Of a DNA stretch of 64,000 nucleotides, positions 1-11,440 are shown in pieces; the stretch's first letter is position 1, and each line of letters opens with the position of its first letter. This DNA comes from Voacanga thouarsii (taxonomy: Eukaryota; Streptophyta; Magnoliopsida; Gentianales; Apocynaceae). Under the pieces are notes generated by a model, which ran no database searches, was not told where the DNA came from, and was given only the letters and a program-made list of their open reading frames with translations. Location of the stretch: NCBI GenBank assembly GCA_026120185.1, contig JANUWF010001659.1, positions 1,302,001-1,366,000 of the forward strand, in the 5' to 3' direction. A program made the position numbers and the translations under genes.

Positions 1-2009
1 GCAACATAGTCAAGGCCATGAAACCTAGCATCATGACCCTTCATCTCTACACTCTAATTTACCGGTTATCCATTTTGGAAAGTAGTCTACTTGGACTAAG
101 TTGCTAACTTGGACTACCCTGACTAATCAGAACTAGCACATTATCCAGAAAGTGTATATCTCCTCATGTAGGCCTCCACCAAAAGACTTACCAGAACCTT
201 TTAAAGACAGTTCTACCTAGCCTACCCTTATTAATTACTCAACATATACTGTTACGTACATAGAAAATTTACAAAAGCTTTGTTGTTTTGAAAATGCAAC
301 CATGGGTAAGTATTTTAGTTTGAATATTTTATTTAGGAAAGTTAAAATTTTAATTAAAATCCTTTATTTGTTCAAAGCGTTTGTCCTAAGAAAGGAAATG
401 AAAACTTCTCGAAAAGTAAAGAGGAAAGAAATAACCATGTTTGCATTTCAAGTACATATTGTCTTAGCTCTAACAAAATATCACATGACTTGCAATAGTA
501 CATTTATTCAACAAATAATTTTCATCCAAGGACTTACTTCATCCTTTTGTCCCACAGAAAGAGTCTCTTGATGTTCTGATCAAGGAAACCTAGTCCCGTC
601 TAGGAAAAGATATAAAGAACAAATCAGTAAATGGCCAAGTACACTTATATAATACTTATTCAACACCAAAACAACTCAAACCAAACAACACCCTATCTTA
701 TACATAATATGTTTAGAAATAAACTCATAGTCTTATCTTCTAAGAAATTAAAGTATACTAGCATCATCCAAAATAAATACATAGATATATTTTACAAATC
801 AATGATAAATACTTACTAATAGTTGTGATACTGTAAAATTATAATGCTAGATGGTATATTTAAAATAATACTAAAATAATGTAAAATAATCGATAAGTAA
901 ATAATAGTTTTAATTAATAAGTTTAAAAAATAAGTACTCCTTATAAATATCAATAAATATTAATCATTAGAAATCAAACAATATTTAAATACTAATTAAT
1001 TTTTTATTGAATAAATAATTCTAATTCTTGGTATTTAAAGAAAATATTAATATTTAAAAATTAAATAGTGCATTCAAGTATTCATATGTACAATATATTT
1101 CATTTTTATATTTACATACATATTAGCAAAATTGATAGTACCAATGGTTAAATAATAGTAGTACTAATTAGCAATGGTAATAAAATAGTTCGATTAATAG
1201 TAATATTCTAGTAACAAATAAATCATTTCATAACATAGACAGCATATCACATATATTCTCTTAATCAAAATGATGCATATCAACTATAATATCATATCTC
1301 TTGTATCTAAACGATCACAATAAGAATGTTACACCAAAAGGTCATAACGAAATCATACTATCATCATAATTGTACATTATATTCCAAAAAGTTGTATCAA
1401 ACCCTTAGAACACAATATCCTCTACCACCAATCTCATAAACCACATAAATCACCATGCATCCTTCCTTATTCATCAAATGTCACAACAAATCCACAAACA
1501 TTATCCCTTAATATTTCTATATAATTTGAGTGAAAAAATTAAATAGGAATTACTTGTTTGAAGATTAATCATCTTTGGGGTTAATGAAGAATATTTTGTT
1601 GGACAAAAGTTCTTAGTTCCTTCAAAGCTTTAATCTTCAATCTGCCTTGGAGAGATTTCCATCCAGATTAAGGACCCATTAGTTTCAGTTAAGAAAGAAT
1701 GAGGAGAAAAATAAGAAAAAGAAAAAGAGAAGATGGAGAGAAAATAAAATGAAGAGATAAACTTAGATTAACTTTTTGTTCTTCCTAAACAGTAAGGAAG
1801 AAAACTTGCTATACTCTTTAAAGGGAAAGATCCTTAGCTCATTTGATGTTATAATGTGTGTTGTAGGAGAGAGTAGAGTGTATTCTAGATGATTTGAAGG
1901 TTTTAGAGTGAATTAGTATGTTTAGAAGTGATTAGAAAGTTGAAGAGAGATAGTGTGTATTCTTGATGTTCCTGGGAGAATAATAAAACACATGAAAGAG
2001 ATTGAGAGT
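1..2009 (-). repeat. Old diverged gypsy LTR fragment (same family as C and D)
   Basis: No gene is visible here. Short blocks match, in order and in the same orientation, the long antisense LTRs at 27057-31274 and 31870-36358: a segment near 50-240 (accggtt..., cctaccctta..., tactcaac), an AT-rich middle at about 840-1080, and a terminal block near 1850-1990 that reads like the 34660-34740 region (tgtattcttgatgttc). The match is patchy, so this would be an old copy, cut on the left by the window edge and on the right by element F. The short open frames in it have no recognisable product. Confidence 0.5.
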
Positions 2010-2015
2010 GTTTTT

Positions 2016-2446
2016 TTATATGATCTTGGGAAGCTCTAACAAGGTGGATTAAACTCAAGATCAAGAAACCTATCAAACCCACACACAAGAATACTAAATG
2101 CAAAGAAAATTAACACTCTTGTGATAATATGATTCTATCCTACTTCAAAGACACCCTAACACCATAATCTATCAAAGATTAGAACATCAAGGATAGGAAT
2201 TTGAAGGCACCTAACTCAATCCAATCGAATACACTAGGTAACATAGCACATAGAATAGAGATGAAGTTGAGATTATTCTTTAAGATTTAGAGACAAGATC
2301 AAAAGTGGGACTAAATCCTTTAATTTAGTCTTGATGTTTAATGGATATCACCCAAGAGGATCACCCTCTCCAAGCTCTCAAAGAGTTCTTGAACTCTCAA
2401 ATTTTCATATGCTTCCAAAGATTAATCATATCTCTTACAATGTTAT

Positions 2447-2481
<35 letters not shown>

Positions 2482-3189
2482 TGTCTTGCCCTAACTACTT
2501 GTAAATAGTACAAAATGACCCCAAAATAGCTGAAAAATGTCAGGGGTTCAAGTTCCAGAATAGGGCTGGCATAGAGTAGGGCTCTTGGGGGTAGCGCCGA
2601 GTCTACTTTAGAGAAAAAGTACTCGTTCGTTTGCAAAAAGACGGAACAAACTTTAGGGCTTTACCAGTCAACAACTGGTGCCAGGTAGGGCTAGTAGGGC
2701 CGGCACTGAGTCCACTCTTTTTGAACAATTCCCGCGTCCAAAATTAAAGAATTGTTGCATATCACAACCAGTGTCTTGTCAATCGATCTAGGCCGGTGTT
2801 GAGTCAGCTCTGGGCAGGCTCTCCTATTTTGTTACACTTCAATTCCCGGCTCATTGAACTCTATCCTATTTTCATGTGTTCCCTTGATGTTCTAAATAAA
2901 ATGTTAGTTGTTTTGAGGTCTTCTTGTTACTCATTTGGACATCAATCCTTGTTTCAATGTTGGCTTGATTTTCCACTTAGATTGTTATTCCTTTTATGTT
3001 CCATTTGCAACTCCCTTCACTACCCATCTCTTGACAATCTTTTTGGCTCTTGGCTTGTATGCTTGGATGGCTTGAAAATCCTCCCGAAACTTCTTGAATA
3101 TTGAATGTTTCCATGGATATTTGAAACAAGTCTTGACTTTTCATCTCCCTTCTTTAGTTGTGCCTTGTTGTGTGGATAGATTCATATCA
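2016..3189 (-). repeat. Element F 3' LTR
   Basis: This block aligns by eye along its whole length with 8212-9362, sharing the start (tgatcttgggaa), the middle (atgttagttgttttgaggtc-like text) and the end (gatagattcatatca). The terminal TG is mutated. It contains an expanded AT microsatellite that is short in the partner LTR. It also carries three degenerate GC-rich motifs (gcgccgagtc, gccggcactgagtcc, gccggtgttgagtc). Confidence 0.8.
2450..2479. repeat. (AT)n microsatellite
   Basis: About 15 AT units lie inside the left LTR of element F. The partner LTR has only ttaaatatatag at the same place (about 8646-8659), so the tract expanded after insertion. Confidence 0.9.
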
Positions 3190-3203
3190 TTTTTCTTTTC
3201 TTT
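3190..3203 (-). other. Element F polypurine tract
   Basis: On the minus strand the bases just before the 3' LTR are AAAGAAAAGAAAAA, a purine run in the position expected for plus-strand priming. Confidence 0.6.
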
Positions 3204-3716
3204 GAGATGATTTGTCCTCAAATTGATACACCTTGTTACTTGTATAGATTTCCCTACATAAGAATTCAAACAAGAGAGTTTTTGTGAAAGTAAAATTTCA
3301 GGCTTTTGTTCCACAACTCCTGCCTTATTTCCTCTCTTCTCAACCCAAATTTTTACTCTCACCTTACTTTGCTCTTTTTCCTCCCTCTTGTTGCTTTCAC
3401 CTCTCCAAACCTAAGTTGGCACTCTTATTTTACCTCCTTGCTCCCTCATGTGTTCTCTTTCCTCTCCTGTATTTGTTTGCATTTAGAGTTCTAATCTCTC
3501 TTTTTTGTCTTTAGTTCTTCTCTCATTTTCTCCCATCTCTTGCTCATGTTTTCCCCTCTCTCACTTTTCCCTCTCTTTTTGTTCTCTTCTCTTTTGATCT
3601 TTCTCCCTCAAAATGTTTTGATCCTTTACAATCTTACTTGGGGACATAGGGCAAAGTATAAATTTCTTTCCATCCTTGCATAAAGAGTAAGTTTTTTTCT
3701 TTCCATGGTGAATTAC
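3204..3716 (-). pseudogene. Element F interior: Lys/Glu-rich pol spacer remnant
   Basis: Read on the minus strand, this stretch gives a broken frame with the phrase LCKDGKKFILCP followed by a long run rich in Lys, Glu and Arg. The same phrase and charged run occur in element G at 38622-38882, where they follow the protease segment. Several stops and frame changes interrupt it. By position it is the spacer between protease and reverse transcriptase of this gypsy family; no enzyme motif remains. Confidence 0.55.
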
Positions 3717-5438
3717 TATTAGTGTTGTACCCTAGAGGCAATCACTTGTACATTGTATATAATATATTTTATTTTAATAAAAGGCATTTTTTATCTTATA
3801 GTTTCTCTTATTTACTTTAAGTAATATAACTGTTCGATAAAGTCCATAGTACAACATTGTATTAAGGAAATCATGATAGAGATCATGATATGAGATTCCT
3901 ATTACACTGAATGGTGTTAGTACTTAAATAGTCCCTAGTCATAGTATTAATAAGACAGGACATCATTAATGCGTCAAGACGAGCATGTGTTAGACTTCCT
4001 GATTTGATGAAGCGGTAGTTCTCATTACTGTGAGTATTAAGATACTCAAAGTTAACATATGGATGCTTGTTAATGGAACAAGTTCATTAGATGACCTAGC
4101 TTTGAGATAATCACATGGATAACTATTTAGTACCAGTGATATAATCTCAATATAGTAAACATGCAAGTATCCTTAGACTTGAGATCTCCAAGGTACTTTG
4201 TTTGCTGAGCTTTGTACTTTGATTCCAATATCTGGAGCTCAATCGAGGGTCACCTATGGGATGGATATTGGGTACATTGTGCGGTAAACGAAAGTAGTTA
4301 AGAAGGTCAATAAGGATTCACCATTCCTAATAGTAGGGGCGAATATCTCACGGCCACTTGTAGGAATTATTACTCGAGAAGTCCATGGCCAAGGTAATTA
4401 TGTATTGGAAAAAGTTTCAATTAATACATATCTAGAGTAATGGGTTCCTGGTACAAGTACTATTGTATTCGGGTTAGAATTATTTCTGGAGGGAATTGGC
4501 ACTAATTCCGTACTCCAAATTGAATGCGATATTGTATGGTGAAAGGAGTTAGTTGCACTGAAATTTGTTATTGAATGGTTCATGTCAAGCCACTTGACTT
4601 CCTGGACTCTTGGGTGGTCATGATGTGTTACTAGATACCGCTCATGTTCTGGGAATATGGGTTTATTAATTCATGAATTAATAAATCAATCCTGATTAGA
4701 ATTAATAGGATTAATTCTAATTAATTATGGATTATTAATCTGAAAGATGTTTGGATTAATTCATGTTCGCTACCAATTGATTGGGAAACCTAATAGGTCA
4801 GACACAATAGAGGACTATATACTCAAGATGTTATTTGATAATATAGTGGGATTGATTGAGAGAAAGAGAAGTTGTTGTGGACAAATTATAATTAGTTATA
4901 ATTTGTGGTTTAAGTTATAATTGTGAGAACTTGATGTTTCTAATTACAATTAAAAAATTCTAATAGGATTAGAATTCTCAGTTTTGGGAGGAAAATTTCG
5001 TGTAATATATAGTATATGTAATGCGCGAAAAATCCTAGCTGAACAACACATAAAACAATAGCCACAAACATTCTCTCTTCTTTCTATCTCTCTCGATTTG
5101 ATTTTGATCAAAGAACCCTAGCCGCCATCTTTTTCTACTAGCACAGAAAATTTTAGTGCTTGAGTATACCCTCTGTGTGGATTACTATTAGAGATAATCA
5201 CATACTGTAATTATAGTGGTTAGACATTCAACTTATGTGGAGGTTGATCACGAGGATTGCTAGATCACGCCTCAACTTGAAGAAGAAATTTTTTGTTCCT
5301 CGGACGATCACCCAAAGGTAAAAGCTGTTACCTTTACTCTTTTTATATCTTGTTTTCCACACATAGATAGGTTCTGGGAGGGTATCTCGTTTTATTTTTC
5401 ACTGCACCGTATATGATACGAGCATGAGATACCTAACA
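3717..5438 (+). repeat. Solo LTR of a Ty1/copia-type element inside F
   Basis: The block begins TATTAGTGTTG (TG mutated to TA) and ends CTAACA, the inverted complement of TGTTAG. It is flanked by attac (3712-3716) and actac (5439-5443), a 5-bp target duplication with one mismatch. The related element G at about 38885-38905 keeps the uninterrupted target (gtgaactacatccctatc), which fixes both edges. No coding region, PBS or second LTR is present, so it is a solo LTR left by recombination between two LTRs. The orientation is given from the TGTTAG...CTAACA reading and is not otherwise proven. It interrupts F just downstream of the protease segment. Confidence 0.85.
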
Positions 5439-5439
5439 A

Positions 5440-7335
5440 CTACCTCCCTATCATATAGCCAAGCCTTACTAACAATATATGCCCGACATGCATGGGAAAC
5501 ACATCACACATCACCTCATCCTTATATCCCTCCATGATAGTTGTAACCTTAACTTGTTCGTTCACCTTTACTTCACCATAATTGTTCAACCTTTGAAGCT
5601 TAAAAAGTTTAGGATGTTTCAAGGTCTCTATTCCTAATTCTTCTACCAATATAGCACTAATCACAATTTTACAACTCCCTCCATAAATAATCAAGCTTTT
5701 TAATTTAACACATTGAATAGAGAATATTTTCTCTTTGTGGATCCTTTTTTCTTTCAACCACACAAGCTTCATCAATTTTCCTTATAACACCAATAATACA
5801 CATAGTTTCTCAAATGTAACCCCATCTCTTCCATTTATTCTATCTCCTTCACTAGATTTGATGTCATTTTGTGAAGTTGAACTAGATGCTTCATCCTTAC
5901 TAATTTTAGTCATTTTCAATCATTTTTCCACCATCTCTAGCCAACTCCTCTTTTTCTCCTCTCGTAGATGTGAGCTTTCTCCCACTTCATAAGTACTTGA
6001 AGCACTTTGAAAACCTTCAACCATAGTACGCATTTACTCCCCTTCTACCTCATTCCTTGAATGTATTTGCTTTTCAACAAATTCTACTCCAATTTGCTCA
6101 ACTCCTTCTCGATCATTCTCATCTATCACTCCCAATGGGTTTGACTCATCCTCTAGAAAGAACAGAATGTTGTAATATTCCTTAAGTACCCCATTTATTG
6201 AACTTAATAGATCTACGTCTTCTTCATCATCATCACTAAGCTCCTCATCAAGCTCATCGACATTTTTCCCAACTTCTTCATGTAGTATTTCATCATTTAG
6301 ATTGAGTATTTCTTGGCCTTTGGCTTCCATTTCTAACTTCTCCTCCTTCTCAAAATTATGCAACTCACTTTACTCAACCCTCTCAACTTTTTCTTCACTT
6401 CTTGCCCTTCTTGGCTTCTCAACATCTACAACATTTTTCTTGGCCACTATGGTCTCAAGTCTCACTTTTTGCTTTCAATTTGTCTTTCTCCTTTGCAATT
6501 GTGCACCCTATAAAATCTTTCATATGCTAAGTTATTTGGACAATCAACATTCGTATGCCTTCTACTACAACAAATTTCACAAGTCAAACATTCACTACTC
6601 GTTTGTTGCACCATTCTTATAGAGGCTTGCGATTCTCCTATATTTCATTGCGGCTCTTCATTCACCTTTAGCTATTGTAGCAAACTTGGACACCTGTTGT
6701 AATAATGGGCATCACTCTTGCTATTATAACAGTTATAGTTTTTCCTTTCATGCACCTTTTCTTCCAGTGTCTTATGCACTACATTTCTCCCTCTTTGTTT
6801 AATTCTTTTTGGACCATAATAGGAAGTGTGCTCAAAACTCCCACAAACTTTGCACTCATACTCTCTCAAGTTCTTTTGCTCCCCATGCTTGGTTGTTTTT
6901 TGCGCTCCTCACACATAAACTTGAGTCATTCCAATAATCCTCACTCCCATGTTCTTCTTCATATTCCATATTTTGTTCCTCAAAGCTACTATATCCTTCC
7001 CCACTCAAATAAGATTCTTTATTGTTTTCACTCCCCCTATTCCAATCTTCTGTAGGACTCTAGTTCTCACAGTCTTGGTCACTCTCCCCTAGGTCTCCAT
7101 CATACCTATCATATTCCATTCCACTTGTACTTGACCCTTCATCTTGTTCATCCAAATATCCTATGCTTTTATAATCATTCTCCTCATATTCTTGCTCATA
7201 TTCATTTTCTTCCCCATAACTACTTTCACCATAGCAAGACTCCTTATAATTGTCATACCCTTCACTTTTACTCCAACTAGCCATTGTAAACTTTCTTTCA
7301 AGAGAAGTACCCACAAAAATTGAAGTAGGAAACAC
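5440..7335 (-). pseudogene. Element F gag-protease remnant
   Basis: In minus-strand order it holds an acidic N-terminal piece (7335-7060), a zinc-knuckle region (6869-6672), a strongly acidic spacer (6363-6034) and a retropepsin-like segment (5775-5440). The knuckles are damaged: CKVCGSFEHTSYYG lacks its last Cys, and CYNSKSDAHYYNRC lacks its second Cys. The protease segment has YGGSC where a DGGSC type motif is expected, then conserved text (EELGIETLKHPK, NNYGEVKVNEQ, CDVFPMHVGH). The same segment is in element G at 38900-39100, and a matching acidic spacer is in element E at 41827-42210. Frames change and stops occur between pieces. Its role would have been particle formation and polyprotein cleavage. 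Confidence 0.75.
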
Positions 7336-8197
7336 AAGAAAAATATCTCACTTCACTCTCTCACGTGTTTACACTCATTTTTTTTTTTTTTTGGGTCACT
7401 TTCCACTCGTGTTTACACTCTTTTTGGCTTTTGTAAAATGCGCTTACTCTCTTGCCTTTTTTTTTTTTAAACCCTCAATTTCACACTCAAGTTCTTCCCA
7501 ACTCTTTCCCACTTCGAGGGATTTTGTTCTACTAATTAAGTCATCTAAATTTCAGGGGATAAGAAAGAAAGGTATCTTAAAGGCAATTTATCAAACACTT
7601 GTTGTGCTACACTAGGCGATGCAATCACAACCTCAATCACAAATTAGCAATTAGCAATCACTTAAATGCTCTTTACCAAATAAGGTATTCACCATACTTC
7701 ATGAACAGAACCTTTGATAGTTAAGTATGAGCAATCACAATTTATTGGGACAATTTATCAAATGCATTGAGTGCAATCTCGTAGCTCAATTTTGTACAGC
7801 ACATTTTAGCTTAGTTTTGGCCCTAAATCAACAAATTTTTACACCAAATGACTCCTCAAACATCAATATGACATATAGGGTAGAATTAACAACATTTTCA
7901 TGACACAAATCCAATTTTTTAACCCCCAAAATTGTAAGGAATATAGTTACGGGAATAAGAGTTTTTACACCAATATAAGCTTTAAATCAACAATTTTTCA
8001 TGCCAAAATATATTCCTCAAACATTATACCAACATATAGAATCAATTTAGCATCAAGTATATGGCATAATCTTGAGTTTCAAGCATTCCAAAATGGCAAG
8101 GGAAACAGTGACGAAAATTGAAAATGCTCAACAAATCTTGAAAAAGATTGTACCTTAGCCCAAAGAAAATTAGTTGATTAGAATCAATACAATGAAA
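7336..8197 (-). other. Element F leader region
   Basis: Between the first gag piece and the PBS there is untranslated, AT-rich sequence with two T-rich tracts (7380-7392 and 7460-7470). No coding segment or RNA gene was seen. Confidence 0.5.
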
Positions 8198-8209
8198 GAT
8201 ATGATACCA
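8198..8209 (-). other. Element F primer-binding site
   Basis: The minus strand reads TGGTATCATATC two bases inside the 5' LTR, a decayed match to the initiator-Met tRNA primer site TGGTATCAGAGC. Confidence 0.7.
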
Positions 8210-8211
8210 CG

Positions 8212-9362
8212 TGATATGATCTTGGGAAACTCCAACAAGGTGGATTAAACTCAAGATCAAGAAACCCAACAAACCCACACACAAGAATACTAAAATGCAA
8301 AGGAAATTAACACTTTTGTGATAATGTGATTCTATCCTATTTCAAAGACACCCTAACACCCTAATCTATCAAAGATTAGAACATCAAGGATAGGAATTTT
8401 AAGGTACCTAACTTAATCCTATCAAACACACTAGGCAGCCTAGCATATAGAATAGAGATGAAGTTGAGATTATCCCTTAAGATTTAGAGACAAGATCAAA
8501 GGTGGGAATAAATCTTTGATTGAGTCTTGATGTTTAATGCACATCACCCAAGAGGATTACCCTCTCCAAACTCTCAAAGAGTTCTTGAACTCTCAAATTT
8601 TCATATGCTTCCAAAGGTTTATCATCTCTCTTATAATGTTATAACATTAAATATATAGATGTCCTACCTTAACTACTTTTAAATATTACAAAATGATCCT
8701 ACAATAGCTGAAAAATGTCATGGATTTGGGTTCCAGAACAAGGCTGGCGTCGGGTAGGGCTCCTGGGGGTGGCGCTGGGTCTACGCTGGAGAAACAGTAC
8801 ATTTTCGCAAAAAGACGGAACAAACTTTGGGACATTACCAGTCCACAGCCGATGCCAGGTAGGGCTAGTAGGGCCAATGCTGGGTCCATTCTCTTGGAAT
8901 AGTTCCTTCGTCCAAAATTGAAGAATTGTTACAGACTACAGTCGGCACCTAGTCAGTCATTCTGGGCTGGCGCCATGTCAACTCTAGGCAGGCTCTCTTG
9001 TTTTGTTGCACTCTAATTCCTTAGTTATTGACTTCCATCTTGTTTCCATGCGCTTCCTTAATCTTCCAAATGAAATATTGGTCGTTTTAATCTCTTCTTG
9101 TTACTCCTTTGGACATCAATCCTTGTTTCAATATTGGCTTGATTCTCCACTTAGATTGTTGTTCCTTTTGTGTTCCATTTATAGCTCCATTCACTACCCA
9201 CTCTTGACAATCTTTTTAGCTCTTGGCTTGTATGCTTGGATGGCTTGAAAATCCTCCCAAAACTTCTTAAATGTTGAATGTTTCCATGGAGATTTGAAGC
9301 CAATATTGACTTTCCATCCCCCTTCTTTAGATGTGCCTTATTGCGTAGATAGATTCCTATCA
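8212..9362 (-). repeat. Element F 5' LTR
   Basis: This is the partner of 2016-3189. It starts TGATATGATC and ends CCTATCA on the plus strand, so both TG and CA ends are intact. It repeats the GC-rich 'gctggcg...ggg' motifs of the left LTR (about 8742-8785, 8860-8885, 8965-8980). Confidence 0.8.
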
Positions 9363-9718
9363 GTTTTCATTGAGGTGGGCCAAATAGAAGATGTTTGGGA
9401 GGGTGTGTTTCAGTTAATCCAAGAGTAGAGAGCTTGTAGGAGTTAATTGAGGTGTTTAAATTTCAAACTTGAAAAGATGTTGAGAGAATGGTGGAACTAC
9501 GGTAATGGTGCTAGTAATCGTGACTGAAATAGAGAAGTAATGGAGAAGAAGAATGAAGAGAATTGGTAGAAGAAAATAATTGACAATGGAGTTGGTGATA
9601 AAGGATCATGGAAAAGCCATCGAAGAAAAATACAACGAAAAATGTTCAATTTTTTAGAGCCACATCCAGGAGAGAGTACTTACTTTTCCTTATTAGTCGC
9701 GGATTAACCAATGTGGGG
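9363..9718. other. Unassigned background sequence
   Basis: This is purine-rich on the plus strand, with no recognisable coding segment. If element F inserted into an old LTR, this is the other side of its target, but I could not align it convincingly with 1-2009. It ends gtggggtgttaca, which resembles the end of a plus-strand LTR. Confidence 0.3.
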
Positions 9719-10707
9719 TGTTACACTGGAACTTCTTGCGTCAGAAGGGGACCAAGAAACATATTATTCATGACTACTAAAATGACCAAAATGTCATCAC
9801 TATTAAATAGCAGCATTTTATTATTTTAAATATTTCTATTTATCACCATATGAAAATATTGCCCAAAGTATAATATTGCTAAAGCAATGTCTCTGACCTA
9901 CAGGTGAAAAGAAAGAAATAAACCTCTATGTAATATCTATCAATGAGACAGGATGAATGTACTAACACCAATCTCAAATATATCTACCATCCTTAGATCT
10001 CTAGTCCGTTAATCCATAACTTATTTAAATGCATTTGCTTATTATTGGAAGCTACCCAAAAGCACACATTCTAATGTCATGTTCCAAGGGCCTTGAATCG
10101 TTTAGATTATCCTAGACAATCACAAGGGGGTGATTTAATCTGACTAAATGAAGTATAGAAACTCTATTGCATAAGTTCGTCTTAACTAACTAGAGTAATA
10201 CACCCAACATACGAGGATATTGATATCACAAAAGAATTCTCATCCAACATACATCAAAGTATAAAACCATAGCTTCGCCAGACTGCCAACTCATACTCAA
10301 GTATGTAGGTATCCGTTCACACTGCAGCAGTAATAGTCTGATCTATATAATTTTAGTACTTTTAGAGAGACCACTACTATAAGTCCAGTTCTACATATTT
10401 GAAATACGCTTATGCCTACTTACTGATTTACGGTATACTATTCCTCATTAGAAATATTGGCATAATAGTCTTACCTTGATAAAATGTCTAGTTCCATCAA
10501 ACGACAAGGAACTCAATTTTATTCATATGACAAGTGCCCATAGTCTATACCTTACTACGAAGAACGACCCAATACATAGACCATTACTTATCATACTTGG
10601 GCCTTTAAATGTGCAATAATATAAGTAACAAACTAAATTAAATGAATAAATATTTTTTTGTAATATATTTACACAGAATACATAGTCTTTGAGGCATACT
10701 TCCAACA
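9719..10707 (-). repeat. Antisense LTR (solo or truncated) related to element A
   Basis: Read on the minus strand it starts TGTTGGAAGTATGCC at 10707 and follows the first half of the element A LTR block by block: the tagtagtgg and aaaagtact region, the gagtatgagttgg and tctggcgaagct text, actagttagttaaga, aaggatggtagat, and caatattttcatatggtgat. The similarity stops near 9725, about half-way along an A LTR. Either this is a truncated A-like LTR or a shorter related LTR ending GTAACA. Flanks do not give a clear target duplication. The 60-aa open frame at 10523-10705 is not a gene. Confidence 0.7.
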
Positions 10708-11020
10708 GGTGAGATATGCTCGGTTTGAATGAAGAACAAAAAGAGTAAAAGGTAGAGATTTTCTAGGTGTTTGCTAGGCTTTGAATTTTAAATTTCAAGG
10801 ATGTAAAATTATGGAGTTATAGCTTGAGTTTTGAAGGAGTCTAAGGTGCTTCAAATGTGGAGTTTAGGCTGCTACAAAGGAAGAAGAAAATAGTGTAATA
10901 TTTACACGAATGCTAGCCAAAAACAAAAGAAAAGGAATAAAGGTTGGAATTTTATTCTGTAGAGTGAAGTTAAAGGCTGATTTGGTTGAGTGTTTAGTGC
11001 AGATATTCAAGGGTTTTGAT
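10708..11020. other. Unassigned background, left flank of element B
   Basis: No coding or RNA feature is visible. It is contiguous, before B's insertion, with 36597 onward; the target duplication is ttgat (11016-11020) against ttaat (36597-36601). Confidence 0.4.
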
Positions 11021-11309
11021 TGTTAAGGATATGCCTTAAAATAATTTGTACTTATACTATTGTCATTATGTATTATGTAATAATAATCGATTAGGGACAA
11101 TTTAGGAATAATCATTATATTTGTTATAGGGTTTTACTATCAAGTTACGTATTTGATGACCACAAAACTAAATACACTATTCATAAAAATCTTGATTATG
11201 GTGAACATAGGTAATTTTGTAATCCTTAGATCGTCTTAATCTATTGGCTTGGGTCCTTGGAAGTAATTTGTGGATGTTTTTTATGTTTAGGAGTCCACAA
11301 AACCTAACA
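11021..11309 (+). repeat. Element B 5' LTR, inverted and deleted
   Basis: The first 58 bases match the start of the 3' LTR. Bases 11079-11185 match the reverse complement of 26446-26552. Bases from about 11188 jump to the 3' LTR terminus (about 36474-36596). The LTR is therefore only 289 bp, whereas the reconstructed 3' LTR is about 1.5 kb. Confidence 0.85.
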
Positions 11310-11310
11310 G

Positions 11311-11323
11311 TGGTATCAAAACA
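11311..11323 (+). other. Element B primer-binding site
   Basis: TGGTATCAAAACA begins one base after the 5' LTR, a decayed initiator-Met primer site. Confidence 0.8.
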
Positions 11324-11440
11324 ACTTGTTAAATGATTAGGTTGATTCATCTGTGTTAATTGTATTGTTGAATATATGTATGGTATATATGTGAATGTAT
11401 GAATTCCGTTTAATTTGAACAGTGTATTTCAGCATGTTCA

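Larger units (their letters stand above)
2016..9362 (-). mobile_element. Element F: decayed Ty3/gypsy LTR retrotransposon
   Basis: Two similar blocks of about 1.15 kb (2016-3189 and 8212-9362) run in the same direction around a decayed gag/protease interior. Read on the minus strand, the right LTR ends ...ATATCA and is followed by a PBS-like TGGTATCATATC; the left LTR is preceded by a purine tract. Both LTRs end in TATCA on the plus strand; the left copy has lost the TG start. A 5-bp duplication gtttt is possible (2010-2014, slipped in a T run, and 9363-9367). Without the inner solo LTR the interior is only about 3.3 kb, and no reverse transcriptase or integrase was found, so it is an internally deleted, dead copy. 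Element G at 37331 is a relative. Confidence 0.8.

Noticed and set aside
7250..7615. Plus-strand frames across 5735-7615 with hydrophobic Phe/Leu-rich translations
   Set aside because: They are opposite to the acidic gag remnant of element F on the minus strand.
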